From: Trematomus loennbergii
Lineage: Eukaryota; Chordata; Actinopteri; Perciformes; Nototheniidae
Direction of reading: 5' to 3'
Length of the DNA: 64,000 bases
Assembly (NCBI GenBank): GCA_012861695.1
Contig: JAAOOA010000092.1
Location: forward strand, 372,001-436,000
A program made the position numbers and the translations under genes. The first letter of the stretch is position 1. Every line of letters starts with the position of its first letter. Below the pieces are notes generated by a model. The model was not told the DNA's origin. It saw nothing but the letters and a program-made list of their open reading frames with translations, and did no database searches. Positions 30,814-43,262 of the stretch are shown in pieces.

Positions 30814-31074
30814 TTTCCAGGTTTTATCTACAAAGGTTCAGCAGCTGAGAAAATACCAGAGACTTCGGTTGGACCAGGTGATTGGGTAAAAGTAAAAATC
30901 CACAAGAGGAAGTCGTTGGAACCTGTATGGAGTGGACCATGGGAAGTTGTAGAATGCACTGCACATGCACTCCGGGTCAAAAATGTAAAAAGGAACATGT
31001 TGGCACCATCTTACACATTGTGTAGCCGTACCGTCACATTTCCAGAAATAGCATTGCAGTTAGAACTGATTTGA
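30814..31074 (+). pseudogene. integrase C-terminal (SH3-like) fragment
   Basis: One frame reads GDWVKVKIHKRKSLEP, then WSGPWEVVECTAHALRV, the same domain that survives in the first provirus: a G-D-W-V strand and a G-P-W turn. It ends at TGA 31072-31074. The upstream linker (YARAMTNIFQVLSTKVQQ) is in a different frame, showing a one-base shift near 30840. Confidence 0.75.
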
Positions 31075-32490
31075 CAGAAGCTGGAACAAAACAATAAGTA
31101 ATTGAACATTTTTAGAAACTGCACCAGGAGATGAGTAAACTCAAGAATATTTTGTGTAAATACATAGAGAAAAACACATTTTTACACTCAAACTATTTGC
31201 ATGTCATAAGACAAGGAATTTAGATAATATAAATAAATGTTCACGAAAAGTAATAAGTATAATAGAAAGTAAACATAGGCCTACTCTTGAGTCAATTTAC
31301 ATTTCTGTGATCTGTTAGTATGCTCTGCAGGTTTTTACTATTGTTCTAAGTAACAGTGGGATTTAAAATGTTGGAGAATATATGGGGATGATCTTTTTGT
31401 AGTGTGTGAAATATATGATGCTTGAAACATGTAAGTATTTCAATTTATAGAAGAAAATGGTTTCCTGAAAGAGTTATTTTGGGTAAATATGTTACAATGG
31501 TTGAATAATTTTAGAAGGAGTTTTTGTAATATCATTAGAAGATATTAATGGTGTTGTTCAGATGGCATTTAACAACCAAGACAGATAGTATGATTAGAAA
31601 AAGACAGAGTGGAAAGGGTTGGATTTATTTAACCTCAGTGTGCTAGAATTTCTATAGGTAATGCGTTCCGAGACCTGGACTCTCCCTCTGCGTCAGACAG
31701 CTACGACCCCGAACCTCCAGAGCAGACAAAAGACCTAACCCAAGCAGAAGACTCCTCCTTCTCCATCGAACAGACAGAGAACCAGAGCTGAAACAACAAC
31801 AACACTGCATCCAGAACTGCAGCCAGAACAATCTCCACCTGTGTCAAGAGAATGCTGACAGGCAGAGACCTACTCTCATCAGTCCCTCTGACAGGGCACG
31901 AAGTGCCAAGCTAAGCCACGAGATTTGGCACAAAGCAAAGTGTGGGACATGAGAGCAGAATCTGCCCTCCATAAAAACAGCAAAGAGACTGTAAAGAGAG
32001 ATGAAATGCAAAGCAGTACAAGAACAGTGGCATGATGGGGGCTGTAGATGTAACTGGGCCAATGGCTGCCTAAAAGAGTTACAGCGGATGGATTCAAGAG
32101 ATGATGGACTGGGGAGAAGACAGAATCAGAGGAGTTGGCATGGTCGATTAGAAGTGAGGAGGCCGGGGTCACGGCTTGAGACAAACAGGAGACGGGAAGG
32201 GAACTGGAATGAGTGAGTATTCACATAAACACATGTATTCACAAACGCATAAAAAAGGACCAAATTTAAAGAACTTGAATTGACTTGATAAATAAGTAAA
32301 GACAAAACGTTTTTACCCATGAATTAATCAGTTGGTAAATAATAATAGCAGGAAAGAGGAAACTATTAAAGTAAAATGAGAAAATAAACCTAAAACACAC
32401 TGAAGGTACTGTGGGATAAAAGGGGAGACACATACGACGCTGAAGTTGGCTTCCGATTCAGAGCTTCCGATTCGGCAGTTAAGGGGAAAG
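31075..32490. other. decayed retroviral or intergenic sequence
   Basis: No gene is assigned. AT-rich up to about 31600; 31640-32220 is more GC-balanced and has a plus-strand frame ending at 31791 with repeated acidic residues, possibly pol or env derived. Between 32400 and 32490 the words CTTCCGATTC and CTTCCGATTCGG are repeated. Confidence 0.35.
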
Positions 32491-32959
32491 TTAAAGTGGA
32501 CCTATCATGCTATATTTGAATAATATATTGTAGGGCCATACCTATATAAAACATGTCTGTGAAGTTTATTTTCAAAATAACAAGCAGATCATGCATTTTA
32601 GCCATGCCTCATTTTGGTCTATTTTGCTCTCCTCCAGCCCTGTCTTTGCATGCGCTGCAGCTGACTGGCACGAGCGTCATGTTACCATGCTGTTACCATG
32701 CCACGGCAACCTCTCATTCCCCTGATAGGTGGAGAGTTGGCCATATAGGCGGAGTTCCTCGTTCCTGACGTCAGAGAATTTTAAAATCTGTATCAGTCTG
32801 TATCAGATCCGTTGCAGCCCCGTTTTTAGAGATTTGGGTATGGAGGAAAAGAGAGAGGGTTGTGTTTTCTGACACTTGGTGAGTTCCCTGGAACACCGGG
32901 GACATATTCATGTATAAAAGACGTGCAAAAGTGCATTTTGCATGATAGGTCCCCTTTAA
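32491..32959. mobile_element. TTAA-flanked MITE (piggyBac/Kolobok type)
   Basis: TTAA lies at both edges (32491-32494 and 32956-32959). The next 16 bases inward are AGTGGACCTATCATGC on the left and, reverse complemented, AGGGGACCTATCATGC on the right: a 15 of 16 match. It is 469 bp long with no transposase; the 71-codon frame inside is not convincing. Confidence 0.85.
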
Positions 32960-33037
32960 GGGAAATTTAATTTACAGCGCTGAGCGAACAATCCTCCGTG
33001 TTTGTACTTCTTAAATCGCTGCATAGCCGATTTATTT

Positions 33038-33352
33038 GGACTAGATTATCCCAGAGAGTCTAAACATTCTCTATAACACAGTTTTAGATTTGTGAAACCT
33101 TTATTCTATTTGTGAAAATACTAAAAAGGGAGATTTCAGTGTTGTTTTCGCATCTAGACCACATTAGACCAGGTCCTGATCTAAAACCACTATACCTTGA
33201 CTCATCAAATCTGGACTGGATTATCCCAGAGAGTCTAAAGATTCTTTATAACACCGTTTTAGATTTGTGAAACCTTTATTCTATTTGTGAAAATACAAAA
33301 AGGGAGATTTTGCTATCTAGACCATATTAGACCAGGTCCTGATCTAAAACCC
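33038..33352 (+). repeat. 175-bp tandem duplication
   Basis: 33038-33212 and 33213-33352 are head-to-tail copies sharing TTATCCCAGAGAGTCTAAA, TTTATTCTATTTGTGAAAA and ACCAGGTCCTGATCTAAAAC. The second copy is shortened by deletions. The exact family is unknown. Confidence 0.85.
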
Positions 33353-34886
33353 TAAACATCTAAAAATGTTTGGTTTTTTGTGACCAGTTAGACTCATTAA
33401 GGCCATTGTTTCCCTTTATTATGCTATACTCTGCTATGACAAGTGCAACTACGGAAGTGGATTGGAGTCTTTCAGAGCCTCTCACAGTTCCAGATCATAC
33501 CAGTGTAAAGCTATATGTACATTAGTAATCATAGTTTTTCTATGTCAAAAAAAGTATAAACAGCATGCAACAATATCAAAACTTGCTAAACATGCTCATA
33601 TCTTTATTATATTTGTGTTGCAAAGGTCATGCCACAGTCTGACAAGCATAACTTGTTTAAGAATTCAAAATGCAGTCCCCACTTCAATCAATAAAGCATT
33701 CCAAATATATATATAATGTGCAGTGCTCATTAGTAGCCGTCATCCCATGCAGTTTAAATATACTGGGACCACAGCAAGCAGCGTTACACTGGTGAGTACA
33801 TGTGAAAGGATTTCAGGAGCCTTTTGCTTCATTTACATTATTTTAGTGGTTTGAGTAAGAGTACTTTTTAGAAATTCTAACAATGTATTTTTGAAAATGT
33901 ATGAAACTAAAAAAAGTCTCCACACCTGTTAAGTAACAAACTAACTTTCTACGAATAAATTCAAGATGTTTTTTAAGATAGACTGTATACATGTTCTGAA
34001 GCCACTGTGGCCTCAGGATGCTTCCGACACAACATTCAATAGCTTTAGCCAACGAGCTGCTGGGTCAGGTGAGGCTGCAGCAGCTCTGTGCCCTGATGTG
34101 AGCTATCATCTGTCTTTTGGAGTATGTGGTGTTCTAAGACTCTGTGCCTGTTAGCATGTTAGCCTAGCTCCTGCTGGGTGACAGACCCTGCAGTTTGTGA
34201 TGGACTCTTACCGCTGATGCACTGGCAGAAAGAACATAATTGCGAGGCCTGGTCTCCTGAAAAGCAGGTGCAGCCTACAAACAAGAGCAGGGAGGAGGAG
34301 ACCATGTTGACACAGTCATGCATTACAATCATAAAGCAGAACAACAAAAACAGTTAGCCAAAAGCAAAGCAGCATGAGCAGAACACTGACCGTGTTGTGT
34401 CATGTCTATTTATACTGTTCATGCTCACTGCTTGTAGCACTTCGGGATTTGAATTCGAATATGAAGTGCTTTATAAATGGAACCCATTATTATTATTATT
34501 ATGAGAACACGCTGTGGTGTCTCATAGCAACGCGGTGCAAATTATTTATGACTGGATCATTTATTAATTGCTGTTAAAGCATAAACAGTTAGAATGCTTT
34601 AGTAAGTTTTGCTTTAACTTTAATAAATGATCCTGTGAGGATAATAAGTTAATTTGAAGCAGACTCAGTCCAGTATGCAGCTGTGAGAGGGTCTCCATCC
34701 TTTACTGTACGGAGCAGAGGCCTGTTTTGCCTCAAAACATGGTTAATGAGGAATCAGCTCTGAAACACTGACACAATCTTCTGGTCCTTACAACCCACTG
34801 TCTATGTTTTAACCAAGTGGCAAACTCTGGGGCAGAGCCGGGACGCCAATAAGGAAGTGCCACAAACTGCAGTTCATCTATTGGCC
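33353..34886. other. intergenic, LINE-like tail only
   Basis: No gene recognised. Near 34430-34503 the sequence GAAGTGCTTTATAAATGGAA followed by (ATT)n resembles a LINE 3' tail. The rest shows nothing supportable. Confidence 0.4.
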
Positions 34887-34894
34887 GATAGGCG

Positions 34895-35986
34895 CAGTGG
34901 CATTTTTATATGTACAAAAGTGGTGGGGCACAAAAAACGTAGATGTCTATATATAAGCTTCTGCAGTGACGTGCAGTGAGGTTCATGGCTGGTGAGGCAC
35001 TGGCACTGACTCTTCAGGTTTACAAATATTATATTTTGACCTAAACCAAAATATAATATTATTTTCAAAAGCTTTTTTTGTCTGATGCTTCGATTAATTT
35101 TAAACAGACAGTTCAACAAAAGGATATCCAAAAATGTAATTTTATCATTTAAATATTGAATTGTTCTCTCTTAGTAAGATCCCATTTTCAATAAAATGGC
35201 GGTCTTACCTTGACTTGAAGATGAAGTCCATTTGCCTATCCTTCTGGACAAAAATCTCTATTACTTTTTTGTAAAAGTCCTCCTTATCTTCTTGTAGTTT
35301 CAAAAGTCTATCATAAATCTAATCGATAGATTTATGATTCAAAAATTATAAAAGTAGGGTAGACATGTGGATGTTATCCGGCTGAACAAAACGTGCATTT
35401 ATCTAACAGGTACGTTTCCCACAGATCTTATTTCGAGCTATTTTCTAAAATCCTATGGAGAAATCTCATTGCTTTTTTGTCGAGGGAAGCCAAGCGCAGC
35501 TTACTTCCTGGTTTTAGGACGCGTCACTGCAGCTCTCTCGTCTCCTCTTCACACACCACACTTTTCGCGGCACACGTACTTACAGCCAATCAGCTCTGAA
35601 TTATGTGAGATGACGTATGGTGGGGATGGCAGCTCAGTGCCCCTATGGTCATTATTTTTTTGCCACACACATTAAATAGGAAAATACTCTGAGCATGCGC
35701 AGTGTAGTTTTTACAGTCACCGTTCACTTAGACAGTGAGAGGGAGGGGCATGATCAGGTTTTGTCCCACATGGCTCTAAACAGCTCAATAGGCACACACT
35801 GTAGACACTAATTAGAAGAACACAGACTAAAACAGCAATGTACAGACGAATCAGATGATTAAACATGATCTTAAAATAATTTATATATATATTTTTTTTT
35901 GCATTTTTTGTAATCATTATTTGTAATACTTTCTGCTGACACTAGGTGGGGCTGTGCCACCTGCCCCTAATGACCAGTCGCCACTG
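34895..35986. mobile_element. hAT element (CAGTGGC ends), 1092 bp
   Basis: A perfect 8-bp duplication GATAGGCG lies at 34887-34894 and 35987-35994. The ends read CAGTGGCATTTTTATATG and, inverted, CAGTGGCGACTGGTCATTAG. A second terminus-like CAGTGACGTGCAGTGAGG starts at 34964, which may be a nested or older end. No transposase domain; frames within are short. Confidence 0.88.
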
Positions 35987-35994
35987 GATAGGCG

Positions 35995-36541
35995 ATGACT
36001 GCAGAAAGGAGGAATTTCCAAAGACCCCCATGTTAAAATGCCCAACTTTACAGCAGAAATAAACATGTTTCTACCCCTGGATGCAATAAAAATTATTCGG
36101 GATATAGTTAGATTCCACCTTAATGATTATTAATTGTTGAGTGAAATGTTTTTAACGCAACCCTTTTATTTATATTAGGTCTTAACGTTTTTGCATAAAT
36201 TAGGGCGTGGTCACTTTGATGGACAGGTACGTGCCTCACTGTCAGCTAACAGCAACTTGTCTACTCTGCTAGGCTACAACGTTAGCTAGTTGTAGTTACT
36301 GTACTTGACCCTTTAGCCGTGTTCGTGGTGATTGTGCCTTTTATGGAATGTTGTTACAAATACCAGACAATTAAATGTCGTGCTGTGCGGTTGAATGTAC
36401 TAACAGAACTTCCAAGAAGTCTACTCTCAGCTTTTTTTCGTTGAGTAAAATGATAATATTATACATGTTAGCAGGTGTTTGTGTGCTTGTTAGCTTGTTA
36501 TATAGCTTATTAGCCAGCTAAGGACGTACATGTAAACCTTT

Positions 36542-36572
<31 letters not shown>

Positions 36573-37140
36573 CAGTTTAGTTTATGATTCAGCCTTGGGT
36601 AAGACTTTTATAGTCTATGGCTATGACGCCCATAATGCTAAACGGAGCAAATGTTAAAAGGGGACCCAATTATCCCAGTGGTGGCCGCCGGAGTCCGCCG
36701 CCGGAGCTAACGGAGCCGCAGGGAGCTAGCTAGCCCCCTGCAGCTCCGTTGTGTAATAATGACAAAAATACATTTCACAGTAATTATAATAAAAAATAAA
36801 AACGATTTCCTTAAAAAATGATGATTCGTCATCACGCTCGTGATGACGATCGAGCTGGGGGTGTGTCACTGATGGCAGGCAAACATTTTTTACTTGACTT
36901 ATTTTCTAAAAAGAATATAATTCATAAGAAAAGAAGCTAGCAGCATCGAAACTGCAAGTGAAGCTGCTACTAGTACTACATCATCAGAAGACCGCCTAAA
37001 GATGTGGATAATGCTAGCACTAACGTTAACGTTAGCTGCGCTAGCAACGTTCCCCTGGCTAGCTCCCTGTGGATAGACTGCAAAGCTGAGAAAACTGGGT
37101 TGCAAAGTTTGTTCATCCATTTCGGATTTATCAGTCTTCA
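35995..37140. other. intergenic with THAP fragment and TA repeat
   Basis: Apart from the THAP exon at 36375 and a (TA)n run near 36548-36572, nothing is recognised. The purine-rich GGAGCCGCAGGGAGC / GGAGTCCGCCGCCGGAG stretch near 36685-36740 contains GC-rich inverted words. Confidence 0.4.
36375..36449 (+). pseudogene. THAP zinc-finger first-exon fragment
   Basis: From the ATG the reading is MSCCAVECTNRTSKK, then STLSFFSLSK. It shows the THAP start: Cys-x4-Cys followed by Thr-Asn-Arg, and a Phe-rich strand. A GTAAAATG donor-like site follows at about 36447. Only the first part of the domain is present and no His-bearing second half is found within 1 kb. It may be a first exon of a P-like transposase. 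Confidence 0.6.
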
Positions 37141-37142
37141 AT

Positions 37143-37276
<134 letters not shown>

Positions 37277-37452
37277 GCAGCGCTGTCTGCTTATTTGCAA
37301 TGTAGGCTAGGCCTAATCAGAATAATTTCAAGTCCAGATTCAATGTTGTTTGCATAAGTAGGCTAATTTTTCGTTTCGTTTATTTAATAAGTTAATTTCA
37401 GGACAACTTTGGGAATTTTGTTTGTTTGTTATGAGTTTTAAATAGATTTTGA

Positions 37453-37575
37453 AAAGAGAGAGAGAGGCAGAGAGAGAGAAGCAGAGAGAGAGAGGCAGAG
37501 GCAGAGAGAGAGGCAGAGAGAGAGAGAGAGAGAGGCAGAGAGAGAGAGAGAGGCAGAGAGAGAGAGAGAGAGGCA
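37453..37575 (+). repeat. purine (GA)n tract with GGCAGAGA interruptions
   Basis: AG dinucleotides interrupted at intervals by GGC or GCAG. A CAGCAAGCGCTGTCTGCTTA-like segment near 37582 also follows the GT array at 37277, so the two microsatellites lie in a duplicated setting. Confidence 0.92.
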
Positions 37576-38034
37576 GGCAGAGAGGCAGCAAGCGCTGTCT
37601 GCTTAGTTGCAATACTGTAGCTTATGCAATTTAGGCCTATAAATTGTTTATGTAACTTATGTGCCAGTGTGTCCATGGTTTTGAGTCTGTGTGTGTGTTG
37701 AGCGCAGCGCCGTCTGCTTTTTGCAGTACAGTAACTAAAATAGGACTAAGCATACCGGTAGTTTCTGTGGACCTGTCTGCCCGTTTTGTGAGTGCACTGC
37801 GCGCTTGTTGTGGCATTGTTTGGGATGACCTAATTAAAATAGCGTCCCCCCAGTAAAAAAATCCCCACTACACCACTGCACATCATGTAGACAGCCAGTC
37901 ACCCTGTGTGAGGCAGGCCACTTAACAGGCCAGGCCATCGGGAAACCCCCGGTCCTCCCGATGGCCTACAGGAGGCGTAGAGCGAGGGATCATTGTCCAC
38001 AAGTTAATCGATCGCAGATGGCGTCGTGATCACG

Positions 38035-38143
38035 GACGAATAAAAAAAAAAAAAAAAACTAAATGGGTCGCGAAATATACTTGGGCGGCCGTTAATATAC
38101 CTGGGCGGCCTGCTCAAGTAAAGTCTATGTGTGGGAAACCCTG
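38035..38143. repeat. hAT terminal fragment (CAGGGTTTCCCACACATAG)
   Basis: The right edge reads CTATGTGTGGGAAACCCTG, which inverted is the start of a common fish hAT family. It abuts the PHD-transposase pseudogene at 38144. The partner end was not identified. Confidence 0.5.
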
Positions 38144-39993
38144 CCATGATTGTCCATTGAATTTGGCTATTGTGTTCAGCCACAGCAGCTTTCCCTGTGA
38201 CCACTCCCTTAGTTCCTAAGCCTATGGACTTGCAGCAGGGTAGACATCCATGAGTCAAGATTAGCATTTTTTGACAAATCATTTTTAATGCCTGGTCTCC
38301 TTTTTATTGCGAGATGCAGGGTGTACAGGAGGTTGTCCACTGTACAAGTGTTTGTCATTGACACTGTTTGCTGTCCAATTGTTCCCTCTCCTCCCCAATG
38401 TGGACAGCATCCCTTTTGCTTTTCTCTTGCATCTGACAATGTTTCAGACAGTTTAGACTTTTTTTCTCTGAGCAGTTGGAGTAGGGGGGCTGAAGTACTT
38501 CGACTTTCTTTTCTGGGTTTTACTTCGCTTCCTCCATGTCTCCTCTTATTTCCACAAGTGTCTCACAATAATGAGGATTTGCTCCGTTTGCATCATCTCT
38601 TTCCCTGCTTCCTCCTGTGCTTGTGTGACCACCTCTTTGATAGGAGCAAAGAAAGGGGATGATTTTGCGAGAGATCTGTGCATGTCTTCAAAATCAGCAG
38701 GTGTGTGCTCTTCATCTTCATTTTTTTAATTGATATTTTCAGACTTCTGTGTCCGTATGGCCCCTGCAGTGCTGAGATGTTTCTTACACCCATTAGTGTC
38801 AGTCTTTGATGAAAAAACATGTACCATACACCTTGAAATTGACAATACCTGGCCAAATACAGTAGCATTTTGAAGGACGGCAAAACAGTACAAAAACAAT
38901 TGTTTTGTCTCCTTTCTGCACTGAACCTTGGACAACTTCATACTGATCAACTTCAGCATGTGAGCAGCACAGAGGTGTATTACTGTCAGCTGCACTGACC
39001 GCTGCCCTTGGCACACCTGAAAGCAAAGCTTGAGATATTCCTGAACACTGGTGATGTTAAATGCCTGAACTACTGCATGGATCATGGCCCAACTGAAATC
39101 AGTTTCGACTTTTTGGGGCTTGAAGTGTTTCGAAAACAACTTGTAGTAGTCGCGACCCAGGCAAGTCAACCAGTGCAGGATTGTTGCAGTACTCTGATCA
39201 GATGTTAGCATTTCTGCCACAGGAACCACAGTTTTTGTTGTTGACTGGCATGACATACAAAGTGCATAGTAAAGTACTGATTGGCTGGATGGCTGAGGTT
39301 TTTACAAGAAACAATGCTTATTCTTTTGTAGGTCTTGCTAAATATGAAGCTGGGTCTCAGAATAGGAGTGAACAACAAAAGGAGACATTGCAACATACTG
39401 CATTGTACTGTGCTTGATTTTTGAGCTGGGATTTTCCACATCCTGCTTTTTTTGAATTTCCAAGCACATTTCCAAACACATCCTTATCCAAGCAAGTCTC
39501 AAGATTTTTTTCACTTGATATTTTCTGCAGAACTCTGACAGACTTTACATCGGTGTGGTTCCCTGCCAAAAGTTTGTCTTCATCTGCTCTTGCAAGTTTT
39601 TTTGTGTGGACAAACATGGGAGAAAATTCTCCAAGTTGTCCTTTGAGGTCTTCACGCTCAGGTTGACGACAATGTCGCGTGTGTTGTTCCTCACAACTAT
39701 GGCAGACCTTGCCCTGCACTGTGACATGTACATTTATATCACCTGTTGTAAGATTAGGATCTTCTGCAATTGTTAGAAAATAAGTGGTACAGCCTGTGAA
39801 TTTACACACAGCCTTACCCCTCCAAATGTTCCCTTTAGCTTTCCGACTCTTTATAGATTTGATTTTATTGCTTTTGAATGAAAGGACACAAAGTTTGTTG
39901 ACAGTGACTATTTTACGGCTGATAATGTCAGTCCAACCTTTCTTCAACACTCTGTATGCTTCCCTATCATCAGGTTGAATTGCAGACCATTCC

Positions 39994-40571
39994 GGCCCGT
40001 CCACACAGCAGCGTTAAAAAAATCTTCCAACGCTTCTGCCCATTCACTTTGAATGGGGTGACGTCACTTTGCTCACTTTTCGCCGTGGGAAGCAGAGCGG
40101 AGATTTCCAGGCATCTCAGGCTTCAAAAGTTGAGCAATGTTCAACTTTTGAAGCTGAGGTGGAAGCATCAGCCAATCAAATCCCGTTTATGCAAATCTGA
40201 CAGTTCAAGCGCTAGCCAATCAAACCGCGTGTATGCTGGGAGAGACATACCGCAGGTCATTTCCTCATATTCCAAAAAATGGAGGAGAAATTAATTATAG
40301 CGGAGGGAATCACCCGGTGCTTTATGACCAGTCCCTATTTACTACCGGGATACAAACCGGAGGAGCCAGGCATGGAGGGAGGTGGCAGAGACAGTGGTAT
40401 GTTTCGCCTGTTTGGGGAGTTTATATCCAGTTTACTTCGGGCTTTTTTGCTTTGTATGTCGGGGGCGGGAGATTCATGTGATTGGTTGTTGGTGCCTTGC
40501 TCGCAAAAAATCCCCAAGCTTCAGATACGCCCACCTCCAAGATTTTTTTAACGCTGCTGTGTGGACGCTCC
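39994..40571. mobile_element. MITE with CGTCCACACAGCAGCG ends, inside the PHD-transposase gene
   Basis: The left end reads GGCCCGTCCACACAGCAGCG and continues TTAAAAAAATCTT; the right end inverted is GGAGCGTCCACACAGCAGCG with the same continuation. It is 578 bp. The 8 bp outside are ACCATTCC and GTTATTCC, matching at five positions, compatible with an old hAT-type duplication. It interrupts the minus-strand reading between NPDEGIT and WSAIQPDD. Confidence 0.8.
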
Positions 40572-40620
40572 GTTATTCCCTCGTCAGGGTTACAGAAAAA
40601 TATGGGGGACAAGATAGCAG

Positions 40621-41286
40621 TTATCTTCCAAAGGATAACCTCCTTTTTATGTTGTCCTTTTGTCCAGAGTCTGTTGCCTTGGCATCTGTGCTACAGGAAG
40701 GACAGTGCCATGGGGATATGGCAGCAATGTCCTCCACACTTTGGTAGCCAATGCAAACAGGATGAAACCAGTCCTTGCAGATGCTACACTGAGCATATGG
40801 CTCACTGGCATTATTTGGTTGTTTACAAACACAAAATAAGGTGTCATCTGGATACTCAATGCTATTTGCCTCAATGCAGTCAGCCATTTCATCTCCACTG
40901 GCTTTAGCCATCGTAATCACTTCATCCTCATGTGTCTTTTTTACCACGTCTTTCATGCATTGCAATGTTTTTTCCTCTGCTTTAGAAACATTCATGTATT
41001 CACCATCATCACCATTAACCCTGGTATCATTTGCACTGTTCCTACTCATAACACTTTGTTCATCTTCATTTTCTTTATCATGTTCAACTTTCTTCCACTG
41101 ATGCAATCTGTCCTTGCACATAGTAATATTTCCAGCCCCACTATTTTCTGCCCCTTGGACTCTGTCCCTGGTCTGAGCATTGTCTTCAGAATCAACACTG
41201 TCTGCTTTGGGGCTTCTGTTTCTTGGGTCTCTGGTTATGTGATTTTTACCACTTTCTGCAATGTTTTCTGCAGTACTGCGATCCAT
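40621..41286 (-). pseudogene. PHD finger with acidic N-terminal region
   Basis: The open reading has 221 codons. The finger reads CVCKQPNNASEPYAQCSICK, then WFHPVCIG and PWHCPSC: the C4-H-C3 zinc pattern with the conserved Trp before the last Cys pair. Upstream is hydrophilic, rich in Asp, Glu and Lys, without a fold. It ends RRLSFGR before the MITE. This is the best preserved portion of the gene. Confidence 0.78.
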
Positions 41287-41289
41287 TGT

Positions 41290-42080
41290 GTCTTTTCAAC
41301 TATTTCTGTTTCATCTTGGCCCTTATCCTGATCTGCGTCCTTAATCTCAGACCTGGTGTCTCCGTTTTCCTCATCCTCAGTTTTTCTGGGTCCTTCCTTA
41401 ACATTTATTTCCAAAGTGTCACTTTGTCACTGTCACTTTCCACTCTTACTCCACAGTCACTCTCCCTCTTATTGACATTATTTTTCTTCTGCCTCAACAG
41501 TGCTCTTGTTCTGATACACTTTCTGTCACAGTTCCATAAGTGTACAGCCACTTATTTTTATTAACAGCCTTGTCATCAAATATTTTCCCAGCCAAGGTTT
41601 CCCACATGGGGCTGTTCCAAGGGATTTCTTTTTTAAGATGAACAAAAGCTGACAGTTCAGCAACTATCTTGTCCTCTCCTCCTGACTGTGTCCATAAATC
41701 TGGACAGCCATGTCTTTGCCCTCTTCTTAACTTATCAATTTTTTAAACTCACAAATCAAAGAAAAACATGAATTTCTTGTGATAGCTTCCAGTAGTAATG
41801 AATGCGTGCACCCAAACAGTTTGTTTTAGCAATTAATGAATCTGTAAATGTGTTTAATTAACAAAAATGTTTGTAAATAACACTTGTCAGGGTTTGATTT
41901 GCAAGGGGGATGAGGGGCTCTTAATATCCCTGCCTCAGATTAATTATTTTACGGCACGTTGTGTCATTTCCTTTTGAAATATGTTCTGTTAAATATTGAA
42001 GTTTATAAATAGGCTATGTGTTTTGGCACGCCTGGCCAAATGGTGCTTTCCATGGTATTTAAATGGGCAAGACAGTCTGG
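41290..42080. other. 5' side of the PHD-finger pseudogene; no separate gene
   Basis: Up to about 41720 the minus strand continues in a hydrophilic style similar to the N-terminal part of the pseudogene, with stops. Beyond that it is AT-rich and unassigned. Confidence 0.4.
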
Positions 42081-42249
42081 CTGTAGACCTCCACTGTCAG
42101 GCTCTTCTTTATCAGGCTCCACTGTCAGCCCGGAAAGTGCTGCAATAGCATTTTACCGCGCAGTTCCATATTTCCGTCACACCAAGGGCTTCTTCGAGGC
42201 TGCAGCGGGATATTATGAACGGATCGAGCCTGACAGTGGAGGTCTGCAG
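42081..42249. repeat. short inverted-repeat element
   Basis: 42081-42104 (CTGTAGACCTCCACTGTCAG and on) pairs with 42226-42249, 23 of 24 bases complementary, around a 121-bp loop. A partial third copy (CAGGCTCCACTGTCAG) lies near 42113. It is MITE-like; no duplication of target was found. Confidence 0.75.
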
Positions 42250-42495
42250 TCAGACCCCTCTCGAAATGGGGATTACATTATTGCATGTTTAGTTTAGTTT
42301 TGTAGCAGTGTTGCCCCTACCATTGTCTTGCAGGGGCGCTGCGCCCCGCCAACGGAGCCCCGTGCCCCAACGGAGCCCCGTGCCCCGCCAACGGAGCCCC
42401 ACGCCCCCCCAGAAATTCAAGATGTTTAAAAATGTAAACATCTTGAACATTTTTTTTCTTTTTTTCTTATTATTTCTTTTTTTATATATATATAT

Positions 42496-43173
<678 letters not shown>

Positions 43174-43262
43174 ATATATATATAGCACCAATTGCAACTA
43201 ATCTATATCTACTGTCACTTTTCACATTGAACATGTGCTCTTTTATTAAATAAACTAAACGC

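Larger units (their letters stand above)
28566..31074 (+). mobile_element. second endogenous retrovirus, gag plus integrase tail
   Basis: Gag-derived frames (28566-30739) are followed almost at once by the C-terminal domain of integrase (about 30814-31074). Protease, RT, RNase H and the integrase core have been deleted. No LTRs were found: the 5' side is replaced by the TTAA element and hAT scrap, and the 3' side fades. The frame 31640-31791 (ending in a run of acidic and Gln residues) could be more of this element but is unassigned. Confidence 0.75.
38209..41286 (-). pseudogene. PHD-finger transposase-like gene, disrupted
   Basis: Minus-strand segments in order: 41286-40621, an acidic N-terminal region and a PHD finger; after a 578-bp insertion, 40004-39357 with DREAYRVLKKGWTDII and WRGKAVCKFTGC; 39256-38726 with PVAEMLTSDQSTATI, DFSWAMIHAVVQAFN and VIHLCAAHMLK; and 38439-38209 with MTNTCTVDNLLYTLHLA. 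The last three resemble a transposase-derived family common in fish genomes that I cannot name with certainty (a KDZ/Zisupton-like or MULE-like group is possible). PHD fingers usually read histone H3 tails. Several stops separate the segments, so it is not intact. Confidence 0.6.

Noticed and set aside
37340..37676. Long Leu/Ser-rich frames over the (GA)n tract
   Set aside because: Simple-repeat artefact with no codon structure outside the repeat.
37932..37968. GGCCATCGGGA hairpin as a terminator
   Set aside because: Short inverted words of this kind also occur in the TAGGGCTGTCA hAT family (CGGTCCTCCCGATGGCC near 9815), and no gene ends here.
41223..41564. Hydrophobic plus-strand frame resembling a membrane protein
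   Set aside because: It is antisense to the hydrophilic N-terminal region of the PHD-finger pseudogene.
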